A DNA stretch of 64,000 nucleotides from Phoma sp. XZ068 (Eukaryota; Ascomycota; Dothideomycetes; Pleosporales; Didymellaceae): positions 558,001-622,000 of the forward strand of contig RBKR01000027.1 in assembly GCA_004835665.1 (NCBI GenBank). Reading direction: 5' to 3'. The notes beneath the pieces were generated by a model. It was given only the letters and a program-made list of their open reading frames with translations, made no database searches and was not told where the DNA came from. Of this stretch, positions 1 to 11,479 are shown in pieces. Made by a program: the position numbers and the translations under genes. The first letter of the stretch is position 1; the number at the start of each line of letters is the position of its first letter.

Positions 1-86
1 TGCATCTCTCTATTACCCTTCCGTGTATACCTAGGTATTAAGGAACTAGTAGCCCAACGACACTCGTTATAGTAATCAGTTTAAAA

Positions 87-1248
87 ATGACCTCCTCTAA
101 GTGTCCCGCAATCACCCCGGGCTCCACTATTCTCGTCACGGGCGCCAACGGCTTCGTCGGCGCTCACGTCGCGGACCAGCTTCTCCAGCAAGGCTACAAA
201 GTGCGAGGCACAGTGCGAGATGCCATCAAGCATCAATGGCTCGCAGATCGTTTCTCGCAGACGTATGGCAAGGGAAAGTTCGAACTCGTCACCGTCAAAG
301 ACATGAGAGAGCCTAGTGCATTTGACGACGCAGTTTCAGGTATTGTCCCCACCTCGACGGCAAAATGTTCCGATCCTAACGATATTTTACTGCCCAGGCG
401 TCTCCGGCATTGCACACGTTGCCTCAGTGCGGAGCATGAACATTACGCCAGACGAGTTGCTCCGAACCACCGTGGCCGGGACATTGGGTTGCCTGCAGGC
501 CGCCGCCAAGGAGTCAAGTGTGAAGCGATTCGTACTGACATCATCTTCCGCTGCGGTCCGCTCGCTGCAAGCGTACCGAGGAACAGACACAGTATCTGCG
601 GATGAGTATGATGAGCCGACGCTGGCCTTGGCCAAGAACATTCCAGCTGCTCTTCCGCCGATGCAGAAATTCATGATCGCGTACTTTGCTTCCAAGGTGG
701 CGGCCGAACAGGCTTTCTGGGGGTGGGTGAAAAACAACAAGCCACACTTCTCTGTGAACTCGGTGCTGCCCTGCACTATCTATGGGAGCCCACTAGATGT
801 GGCTCACCAGGGCTTTCCATCCACCTCGAGGATCCCGCTCCAGATCTTGGACGGTGATATAGATTCTATCAAGCACGTGCAGCGTTGTATGTGATTCCTG
901 TTCTCTGAAATTCGAATGAAGGCTAAAACGAGAGCAGTTTACTATGTCCACGTGCAGGACGTCGCTCGTCTTCATGTTGCCGGCTTGATCCATCCAGCTA
1001 CCAGTGAGAAACGAATTTTTGCTTTCGCCGCCCCTTATTCCATCAATGAGTTCTTTGACATCTTTGTAAAGGCCGTCCCGGGTTATAAGGCCCGAGAAAA
1101 GCTCGTAGGACTAGATCTTCCGCTGGCCGAGATTGGACCCCGAGCGAAGGCGGAAGCGCTGTTGAAGGATTTGGGCCGGCCGGGGTTCATGGGGCTAGAA
1201 GAGACGATTACTGACAGCGTACAGACGCGTATAAGTGCGGATGTGTAG
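87..1248 (+). CDS. Extended SDR (NAD(P)-dependent aldehyde/ketone reductase, GRE2/DFR-like)
   Basis: Predicted 350-aa cytosolic reductase of the extended short-chain dehydrogenase family, which includes yeast Gre2-type carbonyl reductases, fungal aldehyde reductases and plant dihydroflavonol reductases. Exons 87-339, 398-886 and 938-1248 join in frame. The introns of 58 and 51 bp have gtattg/gtatgt donors, cag acceptors and ctaac-like branch sites. Residues about 14-25 carry the TGANGFVGAHV nucleotide-binding loop. A YFASK stretch in exon 2 supplies the catalytic Tyr-x3-Lys pair, preceded by a Ser-rich TSSSAAV strand that fits the catalytic Ser. The substrate cannot be read from sequence. It sits at the edge of the tailoring-enzyme cluster, so a ketoreduction in that pathway is plausible but only inferred. 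The start is the only upstream in-frame ATG, in an A-rich context. Confidence 0.88.
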
Positions 1249-1945
1249 TTTGGTGTATCTTTCTGCTCTAGTCTCATCTTAAGTGCTATAATAACAAGGA
1301 GAGTGATGAAGTTTGCTCAATGTTCGTCCATGTTCATTGGTGCGTGCACTTGTGAAGTCCGCCGATAAGGTAGCTAAGTATTTGATGTAGATTTCGGTGC
1401 TTTACTATCCTAGGAATGTGTACCTGCTTTGAGTTGTCTAGATATAGATGCTATGATTACGGAAAGACTAGCAAGAATTGGACTTGTATATATGTAAAGA
1501 GTTGGTGCATTTTGATAACATTAAGACTTCCTCTTTGACGGCAATAATCAATATTCTTCAATTCTACGTTTGTCTATTGTCTCCACCAGCTTCCATCTCA
1601 ATGGATTTCCTCGTCAACCTAAACCAATTTTACAACGACACTCTTCCACAGGGAAGAGGTTACCCGTTTACTTCACTCAAAAAGAACCGCTGCCCTGATG
1701 GAGATGTGACATCACTTTGTTAAGACAAATCCCAAGATGATAGCTTTTCCAGAAACCATGCACAGCAACCCAGCAGCTTCATTGGCATCATTTAGGTATT
1801 GTATGTTAGCAGCAATAGGTACCCGCTTTTGGTAAAGACGATGAGAGTTCAAGTGGCTTCGCACAATAGTGAAACATAAAGATTTTGTTCGTACATTAAC
1901 AAAACACAGTGTATTTACCAGTTTCCCCATGAGAAAATCGGCCCA
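1249..1945. other. Intergenic, convergent 3' ends
   Basis: The 697 bp between two convergent genes hold only short open frames without family features or splice logic. It serves as 3' flank for both neighbours, and nothing else is recognised. Confidence 0.5.
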
Positions 1946-3388
1946 TCATGAAGATTCCTCATTCGCCTCTTCCGTCAAACCTTCGCGCATCGATGTGCTG
2001 CGAGGATCCAAGTAGGGCTTCTCCCCAATGCCGCACACGCGGTATCCGAATCGCTCACCAAAGTCATCGTAGTCCATGGTAGCATTGTGCACCATGCTAC
2101 GGTTGTCCCAAATAGCTATTGCCAAAAATCAGTATCAGGCCGCTTCTACGTAAGAGGGGTGTTTGCCGAGAACGTACCCATGTCATTTGGACCTTGCCAT
2201 CTGAAGCGGCATTGCAGATCGTGATTGCGGAGTACCATGTCCATCAACCAATTCAGGATCATCTCGCTCTCTGGGGGAGTCAGGCTGTTGATAGAACCGG
2301 GCTTTTGGGTGGGTTTTGGTTAGTGAATGCATGGTTCGAATGTTAGAGGGAACATACGTATGCGCCGATGGCGAAGACGCTCTTCCAGCCCGTTACAGGG
2401 TTCGTACGGACGACCGGGTGCACTGCCTTCATGGGAGTGCCAGTATTGTCAGGGTGGCCACGCGCGTCTGAGTATACTTTGATGTTCGCATTTTTGATAA
2501 TTCTCTCGAAGACTGTGGAGACCACGTTAGCGGAAAGGGAGCTGGGTGGCTGCTGATCTATCTGGCTTACATGGTGCGGTGTAATTTGCAGTGTGTTGTT
2601 CCAAAAACCTCTTCATAGGCTCGCTGAGGCGGTCGTAGACCTCATAGCCAGATGCCCACAGCGTGTCTTGGGCAAGTCAATTAGTACAGCGTACAAAATT
2701 ATTGCTGAAGGCAAACATACCACCTCCAACAGAGGGCAATTCCACAAGCCGTAGACATGTGTAGTCGGAAGGCACTTGTTCAGACTGAATATCACTGTGC
2801 CATGCCTCAAGCGCCTGTCTTGTATTTCCCACGTCACGTGGCGTGGCCTTGCCGTTGACCATCTTCCTTTGACGGGAATTGATGGTGCTGATATGGAGGT
2901 CGTCACCACCCATTTCTCTCTGAGGGTTGAGAACAGGGTGAATGTGCAAGGTGGATTCCTTCGGCTTCCCCACTAGCTCTCCCATACGTTGAATCAGTGT
3001 CTTTTGGAGGTCATTGGTCATGTCGCTCTGGTTGCGGAAGAAGACGACTCCCCGACGGGATACTGTAGAGGGTACATCCGTCAATTTTGTCTTTACAGGG
3101 GAAATCTTGCGCTTGCTTACTCGTGATGGCGAGGTCTCTAAGCAGCTCATCTGAATTGGGCGCTTTAAGCATCTGAACAAGATTTGCTTCTGGGAATTCG
3201 GTGCCCACAGTAGGCGTAACCATGAACTGCTTCAGGGGCTTGAGAACGCCTTTCAGTTTCAACGGCTTCGGAAAATCCGTTTCTTGAGCAAATCCCCGTC
3301 GTAGGCATGGTGAGCGAGCTGGTTGCAATACTGATAAACGCAGTGCTGGCGCAGCACGGCAAAGCAGCGCATTAGTGACTCTCGACAT
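1946..3388 (-). CDS. TauD/TfdA-family Fe(II)/2-oxoglutarate dioxygenase
   Basis: Predicted 384-aa non-haem iron dioxygenase; the family oxidises substrates such as sulfonates using 2-oxoglutarate and O2. Six exons on the minus strand join in frame: 3388-3121, 3062-2721, 2666-2571, 2512-2358, 2301-2178 and 2115-1946. The five introns are 54-62 bp. Metal ligands are visible: His-x-Asp in WHSDI (about residue 177) and the distal His in the DNRSMVHNATMDYD segment (about residue 337). The conserved PSVGGDTLWA and HPVVRTNPVTG blocks also fit TauD. The N-terminus from the first ATG (3388) is Arg-rich and free of acidic residues for about 30 residues, like a mitochondrial presequence; the open frame upstream begins with TTG, so 3388 was preferred. 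The natural substrate is unknown. It may be metabolic or belong to the adjacent cluster. Confidence 0.88.
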
Positions 3389-4405
3389 CGTTACTGGTGG
3401 GATATTTACTATCTTCAGGCAAATGAATAGCAAATAGTAAACTATTATCGATTTTATGGAAGCGGTGTTGCGACTGTAATAATAGGTCCCAAAGTAACCC
3501 TACCACAATCGGGAGAACGGCATGTCGGCACATTTTTCCCTCCACTATAATATCCGGTGTATTTGTTCGAAATGGTACGAGCTACACAGGACGATCACAC
3601 AACTATTTAGGCGTATTATTCGCGAAACGGAATAGAGTATAGCATAATCTACATTCAATTGTATAGCTATAGTTAATACACGTAGGTTCACACTGGTGTG
3701 TGACGTACAAGGAAGTTGCCTGAGTGAACTGGAATACGAAGGAGTTGGTCACGCCATTAAAGTCCATAGAGCACTTTGCAAAGCCAGCCAATTCGGCACG
3801 GTTTTCTGTTCTTGTTAACCTAAGATGCATATGTAAATCACGAATAGCCTGGCTTGTAAAGAGTCCCACCCAATTGTAATGCGAGGCCTAAGCCTTGCGG
3901 TGTTTGTAACGAGCTAAAGTAATGTAAATCTGGTGGATGCTCTCTGGTGAGCTAGATTGTATCCCGGTCCGCTCAGGCGCTCCATTGTTGCTTGGCTCGG
4001 ATGATTCATGAAACATCCGGCTGATCCAGCTCTGCGGGCCGATCTCACTCTACGGTACATTTACAGCTACCCTATTGAGAACTCATTGCCGAGATTGGTG
4101 ATGTTGCGTGATGCCACTGTTTGACTTACTCACCGAGAATCTAGTAATAAATCTAATCATTCAATGGACGGTGATGCCACGAAATCCTCCAATACCGAAA
4201 CGAGCGTAGTATACTGCAGCTGGTCTTTACCCCCCCCCCCCCCCCGACTTGCCCGCATATTCAAGAGTTATCCCTCCTCCCCAGACATAATACTTTCGCC
4301 TTGGTTTCGTGTTGCCCTTTGAGGACGTGCGTACTTTCTTCCAAGTTCGAGGCTCCCCCCCCACCATTACAAACCAGAAGAAAAAGTATTATTGCTATTC
4401 CAGAT
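3389..4405. other. Divergent promoter region
   Basis: About 1 kb separates the divergent TauD and NmrA-like genes. No supported coding exon is seen. It contains a 16-base C homopolymer at 4230-4245 and no TCG-N5-CGA site by eye. Confidence 0.5.
4230..4245. repeat. Poly-C homopolymer (16 nt)
   Basis: Sixteen consecutive C residues lie about 160 bp upstream of the NmrA-like start codon. A second such run occurs at 63875-63889. Such tracts are length-variable and error-prone in sequencing. Confidence 0.95.
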
Positions 4406-5496
4406 ATGGCTAAGAAACTCATTGTTGTTACTGGTGCAACCGGTAACCAGGGTGGCTCCATTGCCCGTGGGTTGCTCAAGACCGGGGAGTGGCACATTCG
4501 CGCTGTGACCAGAAATGCAAACGGAGAAAAGGCACAGAAACTTGCTGCAGAAGGCATGGAGGTTGTCCAAGCGAACTATGACGATGAAGAGTCTGTGAGG
4601 AAGGCCTTTACTGTGAGTTTTTGTCGCCTGAGCTCCTTGTTTGAATGGCTGCTAACACATCGGCAGGGTGCGCAAGCCATCTTCGCGGTGACCAACTGGT
4701 GGGAGCCTCTCTGGAAAGGCTTTAGTATAGCCGAAGCTGGTGATATTGAAGAGCGCCAAGGTATCACACTCGCGAGGGTAGCTGCTGAAGTGGAGACGTT
4801 GGAGCATTTTATTTGGAGCACACTTCCCGCAGCAAACGAAATAACCCATGGCGAAGCTCCCGTTCCTCATTTCGACTACAAGGCCAAGGTTGACGACCAT
4901 ATTCGGAAGAACATGCCAGAATTGGCTGCCAAGACGACCTTTCTAATGTTTGCTTTCTACCCGTCCAACTTTGCTTTCTTTCCCATGCTGAAACCGCAGC
5001 CAGTGGTAGGTCAATGTCTCGAAACGCGCACTGGTAACATGACTAATGAATTTGGGGATAGGCCACTGCACCAGGAACATATATTTGGATGGTTCCAGCG
5101 GACCCGTCGACCGTTTTCCCCATGTCCGGTGACATGACCAAGGACCCAGGTGTTTGGGCGCGCCAAATTCTCGCAAACCCTAAGTTGACGCATGGCAAGT
5201 ACGCCGCCGTATGCACTGAGGTTGTCACCCTCGGTGACGCGCTTTCGACGTGGGCAGTTGTCTCGGGGAAAAAAGCTGTTTATGTGCACGTAAAGCCAGA
5301 GGTCATCGGTAATTTGTTCGGGCTGGCGGGAGAAGAGGCTGTCACTGGAGTGTTGTTTGGTGAGGCAGTGTCAGATTGGTTTGCGCATATCAGGGAACAG
5401 GGTCTTTTTGTCACGAAGGAGGAGCTTGGTATTTCGGTGGATGAGGTTTCCGATTTCAAGAAAAGTCTTGAGTCGATCAAACAGTTTCTTGGCTGA
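4406..5496 (+). CDS. NmrA-like / isoflavone-reductase-like NAD(P)-binding protein
   Basis: Predicted 323-aa atypical SDR. Family members are either redox-sensing regulators such as NmrA or reductases, so the role is open. Exons 4406-4612, 4667-5009 and 5075-5496 join in frame. The first intron (54 bp) has a gtgagt donor and gctaac branch site. The second (65 bp) has a weaker gtcaat donor, chosen because it restores the conserved tyrosine-rich junction and the VPADPS block. Residues 8-20 carry VTGATGNQGGSIA, the glycine-rich dinucleotide loop of this family, and NWWEPLW matches the region after beta-4. Codons upstream of 4406 are open but have no family similarity, and ATG 4406 starts directly before the Rossmann strand. 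It lies between a dioxygenase and the pathway-type regulator, so cluster membership is possible but unproven. Confidence 0.85.
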
Positions 5497-6924
5497 AAAC
5501 AGATATGCTTTCGTCAAATCCACTTGCCTTGAGATTAGCAAAGTAGCAAGATAGCAAAACAAGGAGCAATGGAATACTATGTTGAGTGGAGTTCCATCAT
5601 CCTTCGTTCGAATTGAAGTGTCAACTCTGTTGCTCCTAATCTATAGTAAAGGCTGAGTTCTACCTCCACACATTGTAAATGACGTAGGAAGGTCAACAAT
5701 ATGAAAGATATCCGATCGAACGCCCTAGGTGATGCGACCCGGACCGTCTCCCTGGCGTTGATAGGACTACTGCAGCCACTTGCAACGGTAGGGTTTCACT
5801 GATGAGTAGATTTAGAGAAAAGAGCATCATTCGACGCAGATCCACATACACAGTAGAATGCGAGGTGAATATCGTACCCTCTTTTATTATCATTACTGGT
5901 ATGGGCAATAAGACCTCATCTTTGACAGTGGGATTGCAGGTGGAACTGAAGAAGGCCCTTTTGAATAAAAACCCATCTTCCGCTAGTGTCCACGCGAACC
6001 TGTGCATCATCCTGATTGGACAATGAGCCAAATGGACGAAACATGCGCAAGGACCTACTGTAGGATGCAGCACGAGCGCTGTTGATCGGCAGGGGAGTTT
6101 GATCAGTGGTTGAATTTGATAGTGTTGCCTACGTAGCTGACGTGGCGTTCTTGCCACTTCGGTCCGACGGCTTTGGTATTGTATACTATGGCAACAGACA
6201 TAAGTTAATGTAGGCGTGGAGGGCATGATCGACGTAGTGTTGGCATGACGCATAATAGCTCTACTGACTGGGTTACATCAGATTTAGCCTGATATGGCAT
6301 ATAATATACGACGAAGTGGAGTTGAGCTCACCCGAAGATACCGCCGAGTAGCCCTGCTGTGGCTCTAGAATTATGCTTGCTACCGTCGTACACCGCATCT
6401 CTAAGGTCTTGGCCAAAAAACTTGCAGTTAACCCGTTTCACGTTAATACCTTGGTGCTTCACCACTGGGTAGCTCGCAGATGGCAATTGGCATAGTAGCC
6501 CATGCAAACCCATGCAGACGTTGGGGTCCTTTTATCTTTCGCGTGGCGCACCCCTTCGTTGAGCGAGCCGCGAGAGTCCAGGATGCGAGCGGGAGGGCGC
6601 GCACCGCCAAGGAAGCTTAGCGATGATATCCTGCATACAAATGAATAGGTTCGTTAAGGGTTTTACACTAAAGGTAAGAGTGGTGTGACCTTGATTCATT
6701 CTAAGCTCCACAAATCTGAACAACCAAGGGGGAAGCTGCTATATCCCGTTAATGGGGCGAGGGACACCGTTTCTTCCACATATACATGCATCCGTTCCGA
6801 GCCGTGCCCTAGTACAAATCCGATGACATCTAGATAAGGTTGCACAGTTTAAGTATATGTACCGCGATATTGCCATCATCTCCTTCTGCTTATCGAAGCA
6901 GGTGCTGACATTGAATTAGACCTT
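5497..6924. other. Intergenic with regulator promoter
   Basis: A 1.4-kb gap. The longest open frame (minus strand, about 5693-6253) shows no domain, signal peptide or splice-supported extension and is not called. The last 400 bp form the regulator's promoter and contain a TCG-N5-CGA site at 6556-6566. Confidence 0.5.
6556..6566. promoter_or_regulatory. TCG-N5-CGA site upstream of the regulator
   Basis: The palindrome TCGTTGAGCGA matches TCG(N5)CGA, the sequence recognised by AflR. It lies 359 bp upstream of the ATG of the AflR-type gene in this cluster. Autoregulation is an inference. Confidence 0.45.
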
Positions 6925-8412
6925 ATGCAAGACAAGGAGCAAAGCGTGAAGGGTAGCGGCCCAACGCCAAAACCCACGAAGTATCGCCTTGCATGTGACA
7001 GTTGTCAGCACTCCAAGATCCGATGTGACCAGGAAAGGCCGAAATGTCGCAGATGTGCAAAGAAGGGCATCGAGTGCGTCTACAGCCCAGCACGTCGTGC
7101 TGGACGACCACGTACTCGCAACAACAGCAAAGGCTCCTCCAGCATTGAAGATAGTGCATCTGCGAGCATGAAAGGATATCTGACACCCATGACGGACCAC
7201 AGCATGGCCATTGCCGCCTCAGGTTGGATGTCGCCCTTTGCTCTACCTAGTATGCTGTCTGCCTCCGAGAACTGCTCCAGCTCCAACTCTAGCTCCAACA
7301 CATCCACCATTCCTAGTATGGCGCGAACTATTCAGATGCTGAGCCCGGACGACATGGAATTCTCCCCGTATCAACAGTCAGATGATGACTTCCTGCAAGG
7401 CCTGCTGGACCTCTCTTGTTCACATTATGGTACCCCTAAGCAGAGTTCTAATTGCTATGACACCATGGCTCCACAGCTCCACATTGCTCCAGAGCTTCTC
7501 AACATAGGCTTCTGCGGAGCACCATGGGAGCAGCAGCAACAGGAAAATGCACAACACCAACCTACTTCTACAGCGATACTGCTCGATGAGGGGATGCCAT
7601 ACTTAGGTCCGACTGCCTCAGAAGACCACCAAACTCACCACCATCCGAACCGGCACCGAGAAGACACGCCAATCCCGACCACAAGCAGCAATAGCATCGA
7701 AAGCTGCCCCAATGCGATTTCCTCACAACTGCGAGTACAGCCAAAACCCCATCAGCCTGCAGATCACACTTCTACCTCAATAGAATCATGCAACTGCATA
7801 TCTACCCTACTGGATCACTTGTCCACGTCCGGCTGTGCACCTTCTTCCTCATCCATTGCATCCACCTCAGCTGCCCTCTCCGCTTCCAAAGTACTTATCA
7901 CCTGCTGCTGCACCACGATAGCGTGCCCCAACGCGTGCTCCACGCGCCCTTCGACCGTCCTCGCTATCTGCGAAGCCATTGACCGGGCGCTCGCCTCGCT
8001 CAAACTGGGCGGCACTTCCCTTTGGGCACCCACGGTGACGCCTAACCCAAGTCACAAAAATGGGGCATCGTCACCACCATCTTCATCGTCGTCATCCAGC
8101 ACAAGCGATGGTAACAGCAATGACATGATGCTTCCACCATCATTAGTAGACGAGGAGCATGAGACGTTGCGCTGCGGAACAATGCCAATCCGGGGCGCTG
8201 ACAGACGGGCTGTGGTGCGAGTGCTGCTAGTGAAGCGATTTGTGGAGGCGCACGGGGTGCTGGTGCGGCTGCGGGATACATTATTGTCGGGGTTGCTAGT
8301 TGATTGGGATGTGGCAGGGAAGAAGCCACTGTTAGCACTCTGTGCAGATGTGGCAGGGGAGTTCGCAAAGAAAGTAGCGGAGAGGAAGGAGACTCTTAAA
8401 ACTACAGATTAA
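6925..8412 (+). CDS. Zn2Cys6 transcription factor, AflR type
   Basis: Intronless 495-aa nuclear regulator. The N-terminus carries a complete binuclear zinc cluster with cysteines at residues 24, 27, 34, 41, 44 and 51, followed by a basic linker (RRAGRPRTR). A long Ser/Asn/Gln-rich low-complexity middle follows. From about residue 287 there is a Cys-containing helical region with a CNCISTLLDHL segment and a later VLLVKRFVEAHGVL helix, matching the arrangement of the aflatoxin regulatory protein (AflR) domain. This pairing is known mainly from pathway-specific activators of secondary-metabolite clusters. It is therefore the best candidate activator of the surrounding tailoring genes. TCG-N5-CGA sites are found upstream of itself, the O-methyltransferase and the BVMO. 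Family assignment is firm; the target genes are inferred. Confidence 0.92.
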   Translation: MQDKEQSVKGSGPTPKPTKYRLACDSCQHSKIRCDQERPKCRRCAKKGIECVYSPARRAGRPRTRNNSKGSSSIEDSASASMKGYLTPMTDHSMAIAASGWMSPFALPSMLSASENCSSSNSSSNTSTIPSMARTIQMLSPDDMEFSPYQQSDDDFLQGLLDLSCSHYGTPKQSSNCYDTMAPQLHIAPELLNIGFCGAPWEQQQQENAQHQPTSTAILLDEGMPYLGPTASEDHQTHHHPNRHREDTPIPTTSSNSIESCPNAISSQLRVQPKPHQPADHTSTSIESCNCISTLLDHLSTSGCAPSSSSIASTSAALSASKVLITCCCTTIACPNACSTRPSTVLAICEAIDRALASLKLGGTSLWAPTVTPNPSHKNGASSPPSSSSSSSTSDGNSNDMMLPPSLVDEEHETLRCGTMPIRGADRRAVVRVLLVKRFVEAHGVLVRLRDTLLSGLLVDWDVAGKKPLLALCADVAGEFAKKVAERKETLKTTD

Positions 8413-9233
8413 CTAGGATCGGGCTGAAGGGAGGAAGCAAGAGCCAAGGACTTGTGCATGAGTGGACCACATCGGTGATCCTTTTCAAGTCATCGGTGGG
8501 TAATTGAGTGACTGCATTGGGTGGCATTTGTGCCAATCCCCATGAAGCGTTAGTGGGAACGTGAATTTATGCACGGGTATGAAGTGAGGTTATATCAGAA
8601 TGAAACGCTGACACATATTCATATCTCTCTCTGGAAACGAGTGTGTCGTATCGTACCTGTTCTGCCTTTTGGTCAGCCGAGTAATTCAACCTTGACTGCA
8701 ACCAAGATTGGAACGCGTCCCAGGTTTTGACAGAATGCAGCAATTGTCAGGATTTCTGATAAGTAAATATAGGAAAGAAATGAAGCAAAACTACGAGGTA
8801 ATACTGATCTCATACAGTCGTAATGGCACCCTATGCGATATGGCTCAGAAAAACATGATTGAATTGAATCGGGCGGTCGTAGGCTAAATGTACCCAGTTG
8901 ATGAGTCGAAGCCGTTCATAGATTGATAGTTCGGCTTGTTTCCTGGGTCGGGGAATATTACTCGAGTCAAACGAAGACATGATCGTGCGGTGGTTTCTTT
9001 ACAATTCTTGGCGGCCATCTCTGAACTATACAGGGTCTCCCGAAATCTCCCTAAGCTCGGCCACCGATAGTTCCCGCTGCTCTACTACAATATACCGAAT
9101 AAAGCACAGGTAACGTCTATCTGAATGCATGTTGTCATTTCGTTGGTATATCTGCTTTGTTCTTGGTTGAAACGCGTTAAATCTTTACCGTCAGTGGCCT
9201 ACATATCGACCTATCAGCGAAAAGATTACAACT
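8413..9233. other. Intergenic, O-methyltransferase promoter
   Basis: 821 bp without a supported exon. It contains the TCG-N5-CGA site at 9057-9067 in the proximal promoter of the O-methyltransferase. Confidence 0.5.
9057..9067. promoter_or_regulatory. TCG-N5-CGA site upstream of the O-methyltransferase
   Basis: TCGGCCACCGA fits the AflR-type palindrome and ends 166 bp before the methyltransferase ATG, a typical distance for an upstream activating site. Confidence 0.5.
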
Positions 9234-10543
9234 ATGTCCTCCATACCATCCCTTCCTGAAACCTCTGATGTAGGCTTGGAAGAGGGCGTCGCAGCCGATA
9301 ATGTTCTCGAATCTCTCGAATCTCTCGCCGCTGGGAACATTCCCGCCTCCCTACGCAATGACGAGCAAAAGCGTTTGAGATTTCTCGAGGCCGCCCGGAT
9401 GGCCTCTTTCAAGCTCGAGCAGCCGTGGGATACCATGCAGCGACTGATCTTCTGTGCACTGCCGCCCAACATGGTACAAGTGGGCATCGATCTGGGGCTG
9501 TGGAGACTACTTGCTAACCGCGAGGGTATGTCAATGAGCGTGACTGAGCTGGCATCCGAGTTGGGGGCTGAGGAGGCATTACTCGTGAGAGTGCTGCGGT
9601 ACGCGGCGACACAGTGGATGGTGGAGCAGGTCGGCGTTGAGACCTACCAGGCAACGAACCTCACGCGATACTTGTCTATGTCAGGATTCGAGTCTGTGAT
9701 ATTTCATGTGTGAGTACCTTTAGGTTGGGTTTTGATATTATGGCTGATTTACTCTTCAGGACCGAGAGGAACATCGCACTGTACAACGCGATACCAAAGT
9801 GGCTGAGCGAAAACTGCTACAAGCAGCCGCAGGACAACAAATATCTCCCATTCAATTTAAGTAAAAAGACTGGCCTGCACTTTTTCGAGTGGCTGTCGGA
9901 GCGGCCGCGGCACCAGCAGGCCTTCAACGAGTACATGTCGTTCCAGCGTGTAGGGCAACAGAGCTGGCTCGATGTGTTCCCCCTCGAGACCTACGTACGT
10001 GACTCCAACACCGGGAGCAAGCACCGAACGCTCTTCGTGGACGTCGGTGGCGGCTATGGACACCAGTGTAAGGGGGTAATCAAAAATTTCCCCTGGCTGC
10101 ATGGGCGAGTTGTGCTGCAGGACACACACGGGACGGCCATTGACTCTGCCAAAGGTATTGGAGGCTTGAAAGTTGTTTATCATGACTTCACCAAGGCGCA
10201 ACCAGTTAAGGGGGCGTGCGTCTACTACCTGCGAAATATCTTGCATGATTGGCCTGATCAAGCCTGCCATGAAATTCTATCCCAACTGAAAGATGCCCTT
10301 GCTCCCGACTCGGTTATCCTGATAGACGAGCTTATCATTCAGGATGAGGGCGCACATTGGTACGGAGCCTCGTTTGATTTGCTAATGATGGCCAATTACG
10401 GGGCACGTGAGAGGTCACTGGCTGAGTGGGATCGCATTCTCGAGACAGTTGGGTTGGAACGAAAACTGTTTGTGCCGTATAGTATGCAGGGAGATGGCAT
10501 TCAAGTAGTCGGCGCTCGAGGAACGGTTCACCAAAGGCTGTAA
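9234..10543 (+). CDS. SAM-dependent O-methyltransferase (sterigmatocystin OMT-like)
   Basis: Predicted 419-aa class I O-methyltransferase of the plant COMT / fungal OmtA type. It transfers a methyl group from S-adenosylmethionine to a hydroxyl or carboxyl of a small molecule. Exons 9234-9709 and 9760-10543 are joined across a 50-bp intron (gtgagt...cag). An N-terminal winged-helix dimerisation part (about residues 65-150) precedes the methyltransferase fold. Motif I reads DVGGGYG at about residues 253-259. The LHDWPD motif (about residues 320-325) carries the His-Asp pair that acts as catalytic base in this family, and the post-motif LIDELI follows. Its proximal promoter has an AflR-type site. 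The acceptor substrate is unknown; meroterpenoid clusters usually contain such an enzyme. Confidence 0.92.
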
Positions 10544-11479
10544 AGGTGTTTGTCTTCTCGCTATTCAATTTGCGGTGAATGGGAACGGTGTATGATATGT
10601 CGTTCTCTGAAAGGAGAGCTGGTCAGGTTGACATCTGTTGAATGCCTGTTGGCAATATTTCCTTCCCCTAACTTCATTTCCTACTAACGTGTTGTGAAAT
10701 TTCACCAGCACTACGAAATATTAAGATAGGTCAGGCGGTTCATCTTGATTTGTAACCCTGTTGCTGCTGGAATTCCATTTGCCGCCTGTCCAGAATGCTG
10801 CACGTAGAAACCCTGTAACCTTTCGAGAGAAGGCGAGTAGAAGAATAACAATGATTAAAATTCAACCAATTTTCCCTAAACAGTAGCAACACGCCTGAAT
10901 ATAGGTGTGCCCAGTATACTTGTCTTGTTCAACGTCCTTCCACTGCGACCAAGGCTAACTTCCTCATCAAGAAGCAACACCATAATAATATCATTGGGCT
11001 CAGCACAAACTTTCTGCAAGCATCGCTTCCTGTGCCCTGAATGTAGGAGATCTAACCCTCTAACCTGAACCCTTCAATCACGCGACTTCCAAAGTAGACG
11101 AGCGCTTTGGCAAGGTACATAATTACTCTGAAGAATACTACACTGGGATTGGTATTATCGGCGCATTCCATTAAAATGAATCTTAAATTAACAAAATTGA
11201 CAGGGTGCGAAGGTAAGGATGGATATGTTACGTTAAATTGACATGGCGGTCCGGAAATCGGTGGATTTTGTTCCACCCCGGACCCCGACTGGTCAAATTT
11301 GTCCGCGATGCCTACTCAACGAAAACTTTGGTGTGAGGCTCTACACGGCGAAGCTGGACTCGTATCTAAGCTGATAAAATCCTTAATCCTTTACTATTTT
11401 TTTTCCAACTGCAATCAATATATTGTGCGCGCAAAACAAAAAATTGTACTGACACACGTATTCCCTCATCTTCAACGCC
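10544..11479. other. Intergenic
   Basis: 936 bp with no supported gene. No TCG-N5-CGA match was found by eye. Near 11230-11290 it is rich in CGG/CCG triplets, which could be zinc-cluster half-sites, but no defined pair is claimed. Confidence 0.45.

Noticed and set aside
3091..3120. 30-bp intron in the TauD gene (gtaagc...taaag)
   Set aside because: Too short; extending to the next acceptor gives a 58-bp intron and restores the family's LAIT-S-RRGVVFF junction.
5693..6253. 186-codon minus-strand open frame
   Set aside because: No domain, signal peptide or conserved motif, no splice-supported partner exons; composition looks like non-coding DNA.
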